From NCBI GenBank assembly GCA_028709215.1, contig JAQVXI010000001.1, forward strand, positions 124,537-188,536: 64,000 nt of DNA. Direction: 5' to 3'. Positions within the stretch are counted from its first letter, which is position 1; each line of letters opens with the position of its first letter. A program made the position numbers and the translations under genes. Positions 48,201 to 56,562 of the stretch are shown one piece after another. Origin of the DNA: Bacteroidales bacterium. Its GTDB lineage: Bacteria; Bacteroidota; Bacteroidia; Bacteroidales; UBA1402. Below the pieces are notes generated by a model. It worked only from the letters and a program-made list of their open reading frames with translations, was not told where the DNA came from and searched no databases.

Positions 48201-48638
48201 ATGAAAACAATCCAACAACTGTTTTTTTTCGCCCTTCTCCTTGCGGTAGGACTTCAATGGCAAGCCTGTGGTCAAAAAGCGAAAACAGAAGATGCAGCAA
48301 CGGCACTAGCCGTCCAGGTTCAAGAACCCACCTCGGACGAACTTCAGGCGTACTATTTTCACTTCAGTCGTCGCTGCGTCACGTGTGAAGCCGTAGAATC
48401 GGTTTCTTCCAACGCACTCAAAGCCATGCTGGGGAGCGATTTTCAATTGAAGTCCCTCAATTTGGATGAAGCAACGACTGCGGCTTTAGCCAACAAACTG
48501 GGGGTTACCGGACAAACGTTGTTGCTGGTTAAGGGCGAAAAGCAAATCGATTTGACCAACGAAGCATTCATGAATGCCCGTAGCAATCCCGATAAATTGA
48601 CAGAAGCCCTTGTATCGGCCGTAGAAGTGTTGCAATAA
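48201..48638 (+). CDS. arsF: ArsF-like lipoprotein with CxxC motif
   Basis: A 145-residue exported protein, probably a lipoprotein (QWQACGQK at about residues 20-27). The mature part is thioredoxin-like with CVTCEAV and the loop KLGVTGQTLLLVKGEKQI. It matches the family annotated as the nitrophenyl-arsenical reductase subunit ArsF, described with ArsE and ArsG for reducing and exporting aromatic arsenicals such as roxarsone. The function is assigned from family and context. The ATG is 48201; a TTG at 48195 is unlikely. Confidence 0.7.
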   Translation: MKTIQQLFFFALLLAVGLQWQACGQKAKTEDAATALAVQVQEPTSDELQAYYFHFSRRCVTCEAVESVSSNALKAMLGSDFQLKSLNLDEATTAALANKLGVTGQTLLLVKGEKQIDLTNEAFMNARSNPDKLTEALVSAVEVLQ

Positions 48639-48642
48639 TCGG

Positions 48643-49344
48643 ATGGAATTGCTTCAACAATTGCTGGAGAATTCGCAGTTCCCTATTTGGTCTGCGTTTC
48701 TGTTGGGTTTGATGACCGCCGTTAGCCCCTGTCCGTTGGCGACAAACATTACTGCCGTCGGTTACCTGAGTAAGGATATTGAATCTCGGCGAAGGGTGTT
48801 TATCAATGGGCTCCTGTATACCTTGGGGCGCGCCATCACCTACACGGGCATCGGATTGATTTTCTATGTTGGCATCGGTGAATGGAACGTGTCCGGAATG
48901 CTTCAGCAGTGGGGAGAGAAATTGCTTGGCCCTCTAATGATACTCATTGGTTTGTTTATGATCGGTGCCTTCAATTTTGTTCGCATTCCGGGTATCTCTT
49001 CGCTCACCGATAAAATGGGCGATCGGGCAGGGAAGGGCTACTTGGGCGCTCTGTTGTTGGGACTTGTTTTTGCATTGGCCTTCTGTCCGTACAGTGGCGT
49101 GCTCTATTTTGGAATGCTCATTCCTATGACGGTCAGCAGTGCTTCCGGTTTGTATCTTCCGCTTGTATTTGCTTTGGCAACCGGAATTCCAGTCATTCTG
49201 TTTTCTTGGTTGATCGCCTATTCGGTAGGTTCCATTGGGGGTGTGTACCATAAAATGCATCGCTTCGAAACGTGGTTTCGGCGCATTGTTGCTGTGCTCT
49301 TCCTGTTGGTGGGCGTCTACTATTCCTGGATCATGTATTTATAA
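48643..49344 (+). CDS. arsG: ArsG-like CcdA-type membrane protein
   Basis: A 233-residue inner-membrane protein with six segments of the DsbD/CcdA fold. Cysteines lie in TAVSPCPLATNITAVGYLS and in FALAFCPYSGVLYFGML, the two redox positions of CcdA proteins. Next to ArsF this matches ArsG, reported to export trivalent aromatic arsenicals; an electron-transfer role feeding ArsF is the alternative. It starts 4 nt after the ArsF-like gene. Confidence 0.75.
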   Translation: MELLQQLLENSQFPIWSAFLLGLMTAVSPCPLATNITAVGYLSKDIESRRRVFINGLLYTLGRAITYTGIGLIFYVGIGEWNVSGMLQQWGEKLLGPLMILIGLFMIGAFNFVRIPGISSLTDKMGDRAGKGYLGALLLGLVFALAFCPYSGVLYFGMLIPMTVSSASGLYLPLVFALATGIPVILFSWLIAYSVGSIGGVYHKMHRFETWFRRIVAVLFLLVGVYYSWIMYL

Positions 49345-49355
49345 CACAAACGCGT

Positions 49356-50696
49356 GTGGAAACGAAAAAAGAATTTAAAATCCTAGCCTGGATCCTTGCG
49401 GTTTTTGCGATCGCATTTTTCTTGCCTATCGAAAGTGTCCGTTTCAATACGGCCATTGCTGCAACCTTGGATTTGGTCAAATGGTATGCTCGTGAGCATG
49501 TCATTCTCTGTCTGTTGCCTGCCTTTTTTATTGCAGGTGTCATTGCGATATTTGTGAGCCAGGGTTCTGTACTGAAATACTTTGGAGCCAACGCAAAAAA
49601 ATGGTTGGCCTACACCATAGCCTCGGTTTCCGGAACGGTTTTAGCCGTCTGTTCCTGCACCATTCTGCCGCTGTTCTCCAGCATTCACAAACGGGGTGCC
49701 GGCTTGGGCCCTGCCGTGGCCTTTTTGTATTCCGGTCCGGCCATCAACATTCTTGCCATCATATTGACTGCTCGAATATTGGGTTTTGAAATGGGGCTGG
49801 CCCGTACCATTGGTGCGGTTCTATTCAGTGTGCTGATTGGCCTAAGCATGTCCTTTATCTATCGAAAAGAGGAAAAGTTAAAAAAGGAGCAGCAAATGAA
49901 CATTGTGCCTGAGCCTGAAAAACGGCCCATGTGGCAGACCTCTTTTCACTTTTTTACTTTGGTACTCATTCTGGTCTTTGCCAATTGGGGAGCACCCTCC
50001 GGTGGAGATGATGCCAGCATCTGGTTCCATCTATGGAACTTCAAATGGTACATCACAGGCTTTTTTGGCCTTTTTCTTGCCTGGTCCCTCATTTATATTC
50101 TGAAAATCAATTGGAAATGGGTCTTGACAGCGCTATTGGTTACTGCGGCCTCTGCCTTTTTGGCCACATTCTATATCGAAAACGCCAAGCTTAGTCCACT
50201 GATTCCCATGCTGGTTGCCATTGCTGCACTGAGTATACTTACGCTTTTTGATGCAAAGGACGAAGACAATCGGGAGTGGGCTTTATCGGCATGGGGTTTT
50301 GCCAAACAAATCCTTCCGCTGCTTGCCGTGGGTGTTGTAACAGCCGGTTTCTTATTGGGATCCACCCACGATGGGATTTCCATACCTGGCGTCATTCCCA
50401 ACGAATGGATCTCCGCTCTGGTGGGTGGCAATTCCTTCTTCTCAAATTTCTTTGCTTCCATCGTTGGAGCATTTATGTACTTTGCAACCTTGACTGAAGT
50501 CCCCATTCTGCAAGGATTGCTGGCGTCGGGCATGGGGCAGGGGCCGGCTTTGGCGCTACTGTTGGCAGGGCCATCCTTGTCTTTGCCCAATATGCTGGTG
50601 ATTCGGGGTGTTATGGGCACTCAAAAAACCATTGTTTATGTTTTGTTGGTCATTGTGCTCTCTACGGGCGCAGGAATTATTTATGGTTCTATTTAA
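49356..50696 (+). CDS. Permease of the DUF318/ArsP-like family
   Basis: A 446-residue inner-membrane protein with about ten to twelve segments in two related halves. The first half has the SGTVLAVCSCTILPLFSSIH cysteine pair; the second has FFSNFFASIVGAFMYFATLTEVPI and LASGMGQGPALALLLAGPSLSLPN. This is the COG0701 permease family that includes the trivalent organoarsenical exporter ArsP. No ATG fits; GTG at 49356 (VETKKEF) is 11 nt after the ArsG stop and is preferred over GTG 49272, which would overlap ArsG by 73 bp. Confidence 0.8.
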   Translation: METKKEFKILAWILAVFAIAFFLPIESVRFNTAIAATLDLVKWYAREHVILCLLPAFFIAGVIAIFVSQGSVLKYFGANAKKWLAYTIASVSGTVLAVCSCTILPLFSSIHKRGAGLGPAVAFLYSGPAINILAIILTARILGFEMGLARTIGAVLFSVLIGLSMSFIYRKEEKLKKEQQMNIVPEPEKRPMWQTSFHFFTLVLILVFANWGAPSGGDDASIWFHLWNFKWYITGFFGLFLAWSLIYILKINWKWVLTALLVTAASAFLATFYIENAKLSPLIPMLVAIAALSILTLFDAKDEDNREWALSAWGFAKQILPLLAVGVVTAGFLLGSTHDGISIPGVIPNEWISALVGGNSFFSNFFASIVGAFMYFATLTEVPILQGLLASGMGQGPALALLLAGPSLSLPNMLVIRGVMGTQKTIVYVLLVIVLSTGAGIIYGSI

Positions 50697-50707
50697 AATT
50701 CAATCGT

Positions 50708-51133
50708 ATGAAAATCCTCATTTTATGTACCGGAAATAGTTGTCGTAGCCAGATGGCACACGGCTTTTTACAATCGTTTGATTCCAATTTGACGGTTTGT
50801 TCGGCAGGAACCGAAGCCTCGGGTAAGTTAAATCCAAAGGCCGTTGAAGCGATGATGGAAATTGGAATCGACATCCGTCATCACACGTCCGATTCGGTTG
50901 AGCTGTATTTGGATCAGGAATGGGATTATGTGATCACTGTATGTGGCGGAGCAAATGAAAACTGTCCCGCTTTTTTGGGTAAGGTCAAGCATCGCTTGCA
51001 CATTGGGTTTGATGATCCCAGTCATGCCGTTGGAACCGATGATTTTATTTGGAGTGAATTTCGTCGGGTACGTGATGAAATCAAAGACGGTTTTTGGCAC
51101 TTTTATACAGAACATATCAAGCAGCAGCCATGA
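50708..51133 (+). CDS. arsC: Thioredoxin-coupled arsenate reductase
   Basis: A 141-residue low-molecular-weight phosphatase-fold enzyme reducing As(V) to As(III). The nucleophile C7 lies in the P-loop CTGNSCRS, and the redox pair C79/C86 is in VITVCGGANENCP; DPSHA holds the catalytic aspartate. This pattern is that of the thioredoxin-dependent (pI258-type) enzyme, consistent with the small thioredoxin in the operon and trxA/trxB elsewhere in the window. Its stop overlaps the acr3 start (ATGA). Confidence 0.92.
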   Translation: MKILILCTGNSCRSQMAHGFLQSFDSNLTVCSAGTEASGKLNPKAVEAMMEIGIDIRHHTSDSVELYLDQEWDYVITVCGGANENCPAFLGKVKHRLHIGFDDPSHAVGTDDFIWSEFRRVRDEIKDGFWHFYTEHIKQQP

Positions 51134-52167
51134 AAAAGCTGCAAGGAATATCGTTTTTTGATCGCTATTTGAGTGTTTGGGTCGCGATCTGCATTGTCGT
51201 AGGACTTGCGATTGGCAGATGGTTGCCCGTTGTTCCGGGGGCGTTGGGGCAACTGGAATATGCAAACGTATCCATTCCGATCGCCCTGTTGATTTGGATC
51301 ATGATTTTCCCCATGATGCTAAAAATCGATTTCGGCAGCATTGCTCATGCCTTCAAAAACCCCAAAGGTTTGACCGTAACTTTGACAGTCAATTGGTTGA
51401 TCAAGCCGTTCACCATGTTTGCCCTTGCCTGGTTTTTCTTCTTTGTGGTTTTTAAATCACTTATTCCAGCAGATTTGGCAAAAGAATATCTGGCCGGTGC
51501 CGTTTTGTTGGGAGCCGCTCCCTGTACCGCCATGGTTTTTGTGTGGAGCCATTTAACCAAAGGCAATCCGGCATACACCTTGGTTCAGGTTGCCATCAAC
51601 GATTTGATTATTCTTGTGGCATTCATTCCAATTGTAAGTCTGTTGTTGGGTGTGAGTGGCATTGTTATCCCCTGGAACACGTTGCTGATGTCGGTCCTGC
51701 TTTTTGTGGTCTTGCCACTTGTGTCGGCGATACTCGTACGAAAGCTGTATGTGAAGCGAAAGGGTTTGTTTGCGTTTGAAAACGTTTTTCTCAAGAAATT
51801 TACGGGCACAACCATTACCGGTTTGCTGCTCACGTTGATTCTGATTTTCTCTTTTCAGGGGGAAGTGATTCTTAACAATCCCGTAAGCATATTTTTGATT
51901 GCCATTCCCTTGATTCTGCAAACGTTCCTGATCTTTTTTACGGCATATGGATGGTCTTATGCTTGGAAATTGCCCCACGACGTCGCTGCTCCTGCATCGA
52001 TGATCGGAGCCAGCAATTTCTTTGAGTTGTCTGTAGCCGTTGCCATTGTACTCTTTGGGATGGATTCCGGTGCCACACTCGTAACCGTGGTGGGTGTTTT
52101 GGTGGAAGTTCCGGTGATGTTGACTTTGGTACGGATCGCTAACAGAACACGTGCGAAATTTGTCTAA
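51130..52167 (+). CDS. acr3: Acr3 arsenite efflux permease
   Basis: A 345-residue inner-membrane carrier with ten segments. The conserved cysteine C132 sits in LLGAAPCTAMVFVWS and the conserved glutamate in ASNFFELSVAVAIVLFG. It exports As(III) produced by ArsC. It is translationally coupled to arsC and closes the operon. The 132-bp stretch to the next gene shows no clear terminator or promoter. Confidence 0.93.
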   Translation: MKKLQGISFFDRYLSVWVAICIVVGLAIGRWLPVVPGALGQLEYANVSIPIALLIWIMIFPMMLKIDFGSIAHAFKNPKGLTVTLTVNWLIKPFTMFALAWFFFFVVFKSLIPADLAKEYLAGAVLLGAAPCTAMVFVWSHLTKGNPAYTLVQVAINDLIILVAFIPIVSLLLGVSGIVIPWNTLLMSVLLFVVLPLVSAILVRKLYVKRKGLFAFENVFLKKFTGTTITGLLLTLILIFSFQGEVILNNPVSIFLIAIPLILQTFLIFFTAYGWSYAWKLPHDVAAPASMIGASNFFELSVAVAIVLFGMDSGATLVTVVGVLVEVPVMLTLVRIANRTRAKFV

Positions 52168-52299
52168 CGGTCTACAGTAAGCCGGATCAATTCTGCTTGT
52201 TATGATACAATAAGTGTATATAAGAAGATAAAATTGAAAACTTCACGTTAAACGTTTGGCTCATCGGAACGTCTAAGGATAAATCTAAACCATTGAACG

Positions 52300-53475
52300 A
52301 TGAGTAAAACAATCTATGTAACGCTGCTTGCAGCATTTGTTGGTGGCAGTAGTCTGGCGCAGACGCAAACCACAGCGGTAGCCGAAGACTTCAGACCCAC
52401 TGCTACGACCCAGGAAGGCCGCCAATCCCCCCTTGTCAATTCCGAACGACGTGTGCGTGTGCGCATCGAAGCCCCCGAAGCCAAAAAGGTGCAGTTGGAT
52501 ATTGGTGCGGTCAAGTACGATCTGATGAAAGATGCACAAGGTGTTTGGACGGGTGAATCGGCTCCCCAGGACGAAGGCTTTCATTATTATCAACTCAACA
52601 TCGACGGCGCTTCTGTACCCGATCCGGGCAGTATGTACTACTATGGCGCAAGTCGATGGGGTAGTGGTGTGGAAATCCCGGCGTCCGATTCTTCCTTTTA
52701 TCAGTTGAAAGATGTACCGCATGGCTTGCTTTGTGAAACATTTTACCCTTCCAAGACCACAAAAAACAATCGACGGGTATACATTTACCTTCCGCCCGGA
52801 TACGACAAGAACCCCGCAGTGAACTATCCGGTTTTATACTTGCAACACGGCATGGGTGAGAACGAAACGGGCTGGGGCAACCAGGGCTATACCGCCATGA
52901 TTATGGATAATTTGATTGCCGAAGGTAAGGCCAAACCGTTTATTATTGTAATGGAAAACAGTAGCATTGATTTGTCGGCCATGCGTCGCAACAGTCCTCC
53001 ACAAGCAGGACAGGGCGGCCAAGGCAGGCGCACCGGTGGCCCGATGGGTGGAATGAACTTTGCAGCGCAATTTGAACGCGTGCTCATCGACGATCTCATC
53101 CCGTACATTGAATCAAACTACCGTGTGATTCCCGATCGTGCACACCGCGCAATGGCCGGTCTCTCGATGGGAGGCATGCAGACGCGCTCCATTGTCATCG
53201 CCAATCCGGAAAAATTTTCCCACGTGGGCATGTTTAGCAGTGGTACATTTACGCCCGCTGAACTTTCGGATGTAGAGGCGTTCAAGAATGGAGCAAAATT
53301 GGTGTTTATGAGTTTTGGCGGTCGTGAAGGGGGTGCATCTCGTATTGCTGATGCTGCAGAGGAATGGAACAAGATCGGTGTCACCGGTGTATCGTATGTT
53401 TCTCCGGAAACGGCACACGAATGGCATTCTTGGAGACGCAGCCTGTATCAATTTGCCCCGTTGTTGTTTAAATAA
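52300..53475 (+). CDS. CE1-type esterase with N-terminal CBM48-like domain
   Basis: A 391-residue secreted protein. A signal peptide (cleavage after SLAQ) is followed by an Ig-like domain (about 45-135, EAPEAKKVQLDIGAVKYDL, GFHYYQLNIDG) as in XynZ-type feruloyl esterases, then the alpha/beta hydrolase with YPVLYLQHGMGENETGW, nucleophile S289 in MAGLSMGGMQT and the histidine in ETAHEWHSWRRSL. It has a Gly/Gln/Arg-rich insertion around residues 234-250. It probably cleaves feruloyl or acetyl esters on xylan. It stands alone, after the arsenic operon. Confidence 0.87.
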   Translation: MSKTIYVTLLAAFVGGSSLAQTQTTAVAEDFRPTATTQEGRQSPLVNSERRVRVRIEAPEAKKVQLDIGAVKYDLMKDAQGVWTGESAPQDEGFHYYQLNIDGASVPDPGSMYYYGASRWGSGVEIPASDSSFYQLKDVPHGLLCETFYPSKTTKNNRRVYIYLPPGYDKNPAVNYPVLYLQHGMGENETGWGNQGYTAMIMDNLIAEGKAKPFIIVMENSSIDLSAMRRNSPPQAGQGGQGRRTGGPMGGMNFAAQFERVLIDDLIPYIESNYRVIPDRAHRAMAGLSMGGMQTRSIVIANPEKFSHVGMFSSGTFTPAELSDVEAFKNGAKLVFMSFGGREGGASRIADAAEEWNKIGVTGVSYVSPETAHEWHSWRRSLYQFAPLLFK

Positions 53476-53477
53476 GA

Positions 53478-53516
53478 TTTTTTTGAGGCACGTATGCTTG
53501 CGTGCCTCAAAAAAAA
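53478..53516. repeat. Long inverted repeat after the CE1 esterase gene
   Basis: Seven T plus GAGGCACG (to 53492) mirror CGTGCCTC plus eight A (from 53501) across an 8-nt loop. T lies on the outer left and A on the outer right, so on either strand the transcript has no trailing U run; it is a stem-loop rather than a classical intrinsic terminator. Confidence 0.7.
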
Positions 53517-53530
53517 CTATCTTTAAGCCC

Positions 53531-54169
53531 ATGAAAACACGAGAACTTATTGCACTTATTTTGAAGATTGCAGGCGGTGTCCTAATCTTTAAATCCGTAT
53601 GGTCCGGCGGCTTTTTGCTGGGTGGTTTCGGTTTGGCTCAGGGCATCTTCCACCAGGAGTTTCCATTCAGTTTTTTTACCCTTGGTTTGTCTGCTTTGTC
53701 CATGGTCTTTCGGGTGATCCTTCCACTGGGTATCGGCTTGTTTTTGTTGTTTCGTACCGAAACGATTTTACGTTTGATGAAGGTGGAAGAGATTGAAACC
53801 ACTTCATCCACGACAATCACTGAACCCGTTGAGCAGTCCGGAGAGGTTCAAGCCGGCGCATCAGAAACCAAACCAAAACCGTATCGGTTGATTGTGCTGG
53901 CGTTTGGTTTGATGGTATTTCTTCATGGCGCATCCAATGTCTATACCTATGAAATTCATACCGATACGCGCATCGAACAACCCGATTATCGATTTGATCC
54001 TCAGGGACAAACATTTAATGATGTGAACAAGACGGTTCATCGCTCCACTTCATCCAATTTTAATCTCATTGCCTTGTTGGAAATGTTGGTGGGTCTGTAT
54101 TTGCTGGTTCAATCGTCCAACGTTTCACAGCGCGTTCAAAAGCACCTTGAACCGAAAAGCCACGAATAA
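53531..54169 (+). CDS. Hypothetical membrane protein
   Basis: A 212-residue protein with membrane segments at about residues 6-28 (IALILKIAGGVLIFKS), 45-80, 125-140 (LIVLAFGLMVFLHGAS) and 182-198 (IALLEMLVGLYLLVQ). A Thr/Glu-rich cytoplasmic linker separates the second and third. I do not recognise a family. ATG 53531 follows a TATCTTTA element by few bases, so the leader is very short. It is convergent with the TfoX-like gene. Confidence 0.7.
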   Translation: MKTRELIALILKIAGGVLIFKSVWSGGFLLGGFGLAQGIFHQEFPFSFFTLGLSALSMVFRVILPLGIGLFLLFRTETILRLMKVEEIETTSSTTITEPVEQSGEVQAGASETKPKPYRLIVLAFGLMVFLHGASNVYTYEIHTDTRIEQPDYRFDPQGQTFNDVNKTVHRSTSSNFNLIALLEMLVGLYLLVQSSNVSQRVQKHLEPKSHE

Positions 54170-54172
54170 GAC

Positions 54173-54502
54173 TTAGGCTTTTTTCTTTTTGGGTTTGGGT
54201 TCGGGCAAAGCCTCTGCTGTAATGGCAATCAATTGGCTCAGCCAATCCCGATCCTCCAAGCCTTCCTCGATCAGAAAACTGTTTTTTGCACCCGGATAAG
54301 CAGGTGCCTCCTGCAAGGCTGCGCCGATAAACGATCGACCTTCCGGGGTTTGCTTGATGTATAGTTTGTTGTCACAGATCAGTGCGACAACCTTTCCATC
54401 CGCATAAAGGGCATATTCACCAAACATCTTACGATGGTCCAAAAGGCCATTGAATGAAATCTGTTCCAGAATAAAATCCACAAAGGCCTTGCTGCTCGCC
54501 AT
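54173..54502 (-). CDS. TfoX/Sxy N-terminal domain protein
   Basis: A 109-residue protein matching the TfoX N-terminal domain: HRKMFGEYALYADGKVVALICDNKLYIKQTPEG. The C-terminal TfoX domain is absent, and it ends in a lysine-rich tail. Stand-alone TfoX-N proteins are common and their function is not known outside competence regulation in Proteobacteria. The start MASSKAF (54502) is the last plausible ATG. It lies 22 nt downstream of the leukocidin-like gene, read leftward. Confidence 0.82.
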   Translation of the reverse strand: MASSKAFVDFILEQISFNGLLDHRKMFGEYALYADGKVVALICDNKLYIKQTPEGRSFIGAALQEAPAYPGAKNSFLIEEGLEDRDWLSQLIAITAEALPEPKPKKKKA

Positions 54503-54524
54503 AGACGTAATTTTGTCGTTAAAG

Positions 54525-55715
54525 TTAGCGAATTTTTCCCATATCCAATTGAAACGGTAGATTTCTGGATACCCGATTGCCCCACCAGTAATCGTACCCC
54601 CAGTTTGCCCCAAGGTAGTTGTATTGAACTTCCAAAAGGAAGTTTAGCGGCACCACGTCCTTGATGACTCGATCTGTTTTCCAGGTCGTTACAAGGTCAA
54701 AATACGTCGTTTGTTTCGATAAATTGGGTAGGGGTTTTATGTCGTTGCTGACACATTCAAACGCGCTGGTCGGTAGCGACCAACAGTCGCCCTTGGAGGG
54801 AAATCCCTGCCGGAACAACCAGTGCGTAAAGGATTTCTGAATGCAATCCCAGTCGTTGTAGGTGAGATTGACGGTTTCTGATATGCCGACCGTGGCCTCG
54901 CCTTTGCCTTCAGAATCTACGGAGATATCAAACGAGGTGGTTTCGCTGATTGTGTGGCTGTTGTTGCTATTTTTGGGGATGCTGTCGTTGTAAAACAATT
55001 GGGGACAGTCTTGATGGAGGTCATTCATTTGTAATTCGACTTTTCCGATGTACCAGCCTCGTTCGTCCTTCTTGTCGTAATTCATTTTGTGTTTGGAGGA
55101 GGACGTTTCCCAAGAACCTTTAACCCGACAGACCAGCCATTGCTGGGGGTTTGTCTCGTGCTGATCGTAGTAACCGTCTACGGTAATGTTGATGACGCCT
55201 CTGGGGTCTTGTTTTCGAGGCACAAATTTGGATTTCTTTTTGGCTTGTTCGATGTCCCAGTTAAAATAGGCATCCAACAATCGAAACTCGACCGCATAGG
55301 TTTTTCCATCACGCGTCACCACGGGTGAAGCCTCCATGATGTCTTCTAGCTCTTGAAAAAAGAAGGCATGTAAGGCTTCCGAGCACACTTCGGATCCGGG
55401 TAAACTGTTTTCGGGATTGGCCTCCGGCTGACGGATCGATAGATCCTCTTTTTGAATGGAATCAAATCCCATTTCGGACGTTGCCTGATTGGAGCAGGGC
55501 AGATCGATGATTTTATAGGAGTGCACCCCTTTTTCCAGCGAGTAATGCAGATAAAAGAGGTCTGAGGGCATGGTGTTGTACAATCCAACTTCCTTGAGCA
55601 GCTCTTTTTTTTGTGCTGCGTTTAGGTTGCGAATGATCAATCGGCAACCCGCTTCGATCTGGATGCTGGAGACATCTTCCCCCTTTAGAATTGTAATTCC
55701 TTTGGCTTCTTTCAT
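54525..55715 (-). CDS. Leukocidin/alpha-hemolysin-like beta-pore-forming protein without signal peptide
   Basis: A 396-residue protein. From about residue 174 it follows the order of the staphylococcal leukocidin/alpha-hemolysin fold as I remember it: a WLVCRVKGSWE strand (near 193), GWYIGKVELQMND (220-232), a glycine/serine-rich alternating segment resembling the membrane stem (about 253-288, TSFDISVDSEGKGEATVGIS), a W-rich cap/rim segment (FTHWLFRQGF, CWSLPTSAFE), and a closing FLLEVQYNYLGANW then RVSRNLPFQLDM. The first ~170 residues are unlike those toxins and have no signal peptide. I infer a pore-forming protein kept in the cytoplasm or released by lysis. It is divergent from the sigma-like gene and in the neighbourhood of a CHAT protease. 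Confidence 0.55.
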   Translation of the reverse strand: MKEAKGITILKGEDVSSIQIEAGCRLIIRNLNAAQKKELLKEVGLYNTMPSDLFYLHYSLEKGVHSYKIIDLPCSNQATSEMGFDSIQKEDLSIRQPEANPENSLPGSEVCSEALHAFFFQELEDIMEASPVVTRDGKTYAVEFRLLDAYFNWDIEQAKKKSKFVPRKQDPRGVINITVDGYYDQHETNPQQWLVCRVKGSWETSSSKHKMNYDKKDERGWYIGKVELQMNDLHQDCPQLFYNDSIPKNSNNSHTISETTSFDISVDSEGKGEATVGISETVNLTYNDWDCIQKSFTHWLFRQGFPSKGDCWSLPTSAFECVSNDIKPLPNLSKQTTYFDLVTTWKTDRVIKDVVPLNFLLEVQYNYLGANWGYDYWWGNRVSRNLPFQLDMGKIR

Positions 55716-55801
55716 GGCAAATTGTTTGTTTTGTGTTGCATTATATTACATATGTTGCGGATGGAATGCATATTTGAAAGGATTTTCTGTGCAATTTTTA
55801 T

Positions 55802-55809
55802 TAACTTTG
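55802..55809 (+). promoter_or_regulatory. -7 element of the sigma/anti-sigma pair
   Basis: TAACTTTG fits TAnnTTTG, 27 nt before the ATG at 55837. Confidence 0.5.
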
Positions 55810-55836
55810 TCCATACATTTTCTCTTGTACATTTTC

Positions 55837-56562
55837 ATGAAACGTGTTTCCACCCCATCTCAAGTGACCAATCAGGAAGTACTGGACCTTTTGAGTCTGG
55901 TACGTAAGGTTGTGTGGCACTACGTACGACGGGGATCGATCCCACAACGGGAATCGGATGATGTGGTGATGAGTATTGCCGAAAAGTTTTTGGATCGTAA
56001 AAATCTCATCGATGCCCGCTTCAAGGGAGAAGCCAAAAAAACGACCTATTATATCGCCGTGATGCATCGCATGTGTTGTGAGGTGATTCGTGCGCAGCAT
56101 CGCAATTGGCAGCTGGTGGATGATTCCGTCGATACCCGGATGGAATGCATGGCCTCTGACGATTATGAGACTGAAAAACAAATGATGCTCGATCAGGAAG
56201 TAAACCGACTCAAACACCTTTTGGCCTTTACACAAGACGATCGCGCCAAACTCATCCTTTTTTTTAAAGTGTATTTTGATTTGCAACTACACGAACAAGA
56301 TGTTCAATTGTATGCAAAAAACAGAACAAAAGAGGTCATGCTTTTGTTACTAGATCGTACCGATCGCTCCAAGGATTCCATCTTTGATCGTTTATCCAAA
56401 ACCGTCAATGTGGTGGAGAAAAAGCAAATCAAGAAGGATGCGGTCCGTATGTGGTTTAACAGTCAATTGGAACGTTTACTGACTCGTATGAATATGCATG
56501 ACGGATCGCGTCATACCAAAGAAAGTCTTTCGGTCCTGTTGGAAATGATGTTTCGCCCATGA
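55837..56562 (+). CDS. Sigma-70-like factor with divergent C-terminal half
   Basis: A 241-residue protein. Residues 10-85 resemble sigma region 2 (VRKVVWHYVRRGSIPQRESD, then TTYYIAVMHRMCCEVIRAQH). The C-terminal half (about 120-241) is charged and helical but lacks a recognisable region 4 HTH, so promoter choice may work differently or it may be a sigma-derived regulator. The start at 55837 follows a -7 element; the frame extends open to 55570 but that would overlap the divergent gene. It overlaps the anti-sigma gene by 4 nt. Confidence 0.65.
   Translation: MKRVSTPSQVTNQEVLDLLSLVRKVVWHYVRRGSIPQRESDDVVMSIAEKFLDRKNLIDARFKGEAKKTTYYIAVMHRMCCEVIRAQHRNWQLVDDSVDTRMECMASDDYETEKQMMLDQEVNRLKHLLAFTQDDRAKLILFFKVYFDLQLHEQDVQLYAKNRTKEVMLLLLDRTDRSKDSIFDRLSKTVNVVEKKQIKKDAVRMWFNSQLERLLTRMNMHDGSRHTKESLSVLLEMMFRP

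Noticed and set aside
53478-53516. Classical intrinsic terminator
   Set aside because: The T run precedes and the A run follows the stem, so no U tail would trail the hairpin on either strand.
55570-55836. Longer reading frame upstream of the sigma-like gene
   Set aside because: The added residues are hydrophobic, non-homologous and overlap the divergent leukocidin-like gene; ATG 55837 follows a good -7 element.
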